From Nereocystis luetkeana (lineage: Eukaryota; Sar; Phaeophyceae; Laminariales; Laminariaceae): a stretch of 64,000 bases of DNA. Each line of letters begins with the position of its first letter. Within the stretch, counting starts at the first letter, position 1. The DNA is taken from assembly GCA_031213475.1 (NCBI GenBank), contig JARUPZ010000016.1:5759046-5823045 (forward strand), given 5' to 3'. Below, piece by piece: positions 63,979-64,000 of the stretch. The notes beneath the pieces were generated by a model. It saw nothing but the letters and a program-made list of their open reading frames with translations, did not search any database and was not told the DNA's origin. Made by a program: the position numbers and the translations under genes.

Positions 63979-64000
63979 TTGACTTTATTTGCAAAAATAA

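Overview
The window looks like nuclear DNA of a eukaryote with very large introns, most likely a brown alga (Phaeophyceae) or a related stramenopile. The signs are intron-rich housekeeping genes on alternating strands, trinucleotide-coded low-complexity inserts inside conserved proteins, many micro- and minisatellites, and dense short inverted-repeat elements in introns. The taxonomic call is inference; the window holds no rRNA or organelle marker. A 100-base assembly gap lies at 17520-17619.

Layout. (1) 1245-5371, minus: RABL3-type small GTPase in three exons. (2) about 6203-8774, minus: fragments of an unidentified gene, with one well-bounded 231-base exon at 8544-8774. (3) about 8940-39808, plus: a MutS2 gene (MutS ATPase plus C-terminal Smr domain) in at least 20 exons, about 2.8 kb of coding sequence spread over 30.9 kb. 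I could join all exons with consistent phase; only the 5' start is missing. (4) 43532 to about 48341, minus: riboflavin kinase in at least four exons, start codon not found. (5) about 50781-56438, minus: class I SAM-dependent methyltransferase in at least five exons, both ends unresolved. (6) 62301-62651, plus: two consecutive exons of an unidentified gene. The known proteins (vesicle/cell-growth GTPase, DNA or ribosome surveillance ATPase, FMN synthesis, methyl transfer) are not one pathway; this is ordinary mixed gene order.

Most of the DNA is intron and intergenic sequence full of repeats. These include a MITE-like family with ends CTATTACGGGGG...CCCCCGTAATAG (10 copies plus 2 relatives), a second palindromic family built on the word GTCCCGTTTTGGGGAC, a longer dispersed repeat (family S), a GATC/AGATCATCT-rich family (family R), tRNA-derived palindromes, and several minisatellite arrays, including a 42-base satellite near 57.2-59.4 kb that changes orientation.

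The most unusual signals are these. (a) The 9-mer TACCWGGTA occurs about 19 times, against about 0.5 expected. In four places a comparison with a sister repeat copy shows it arose as a clean 7-base insertion, CCWGG plus one duplicated TA, as an excision footprint of a TA-targeting transposon would look. (b) Three of the 28 introns I could resolve need a GC donor; all three are phase 0 after an AAG codon.
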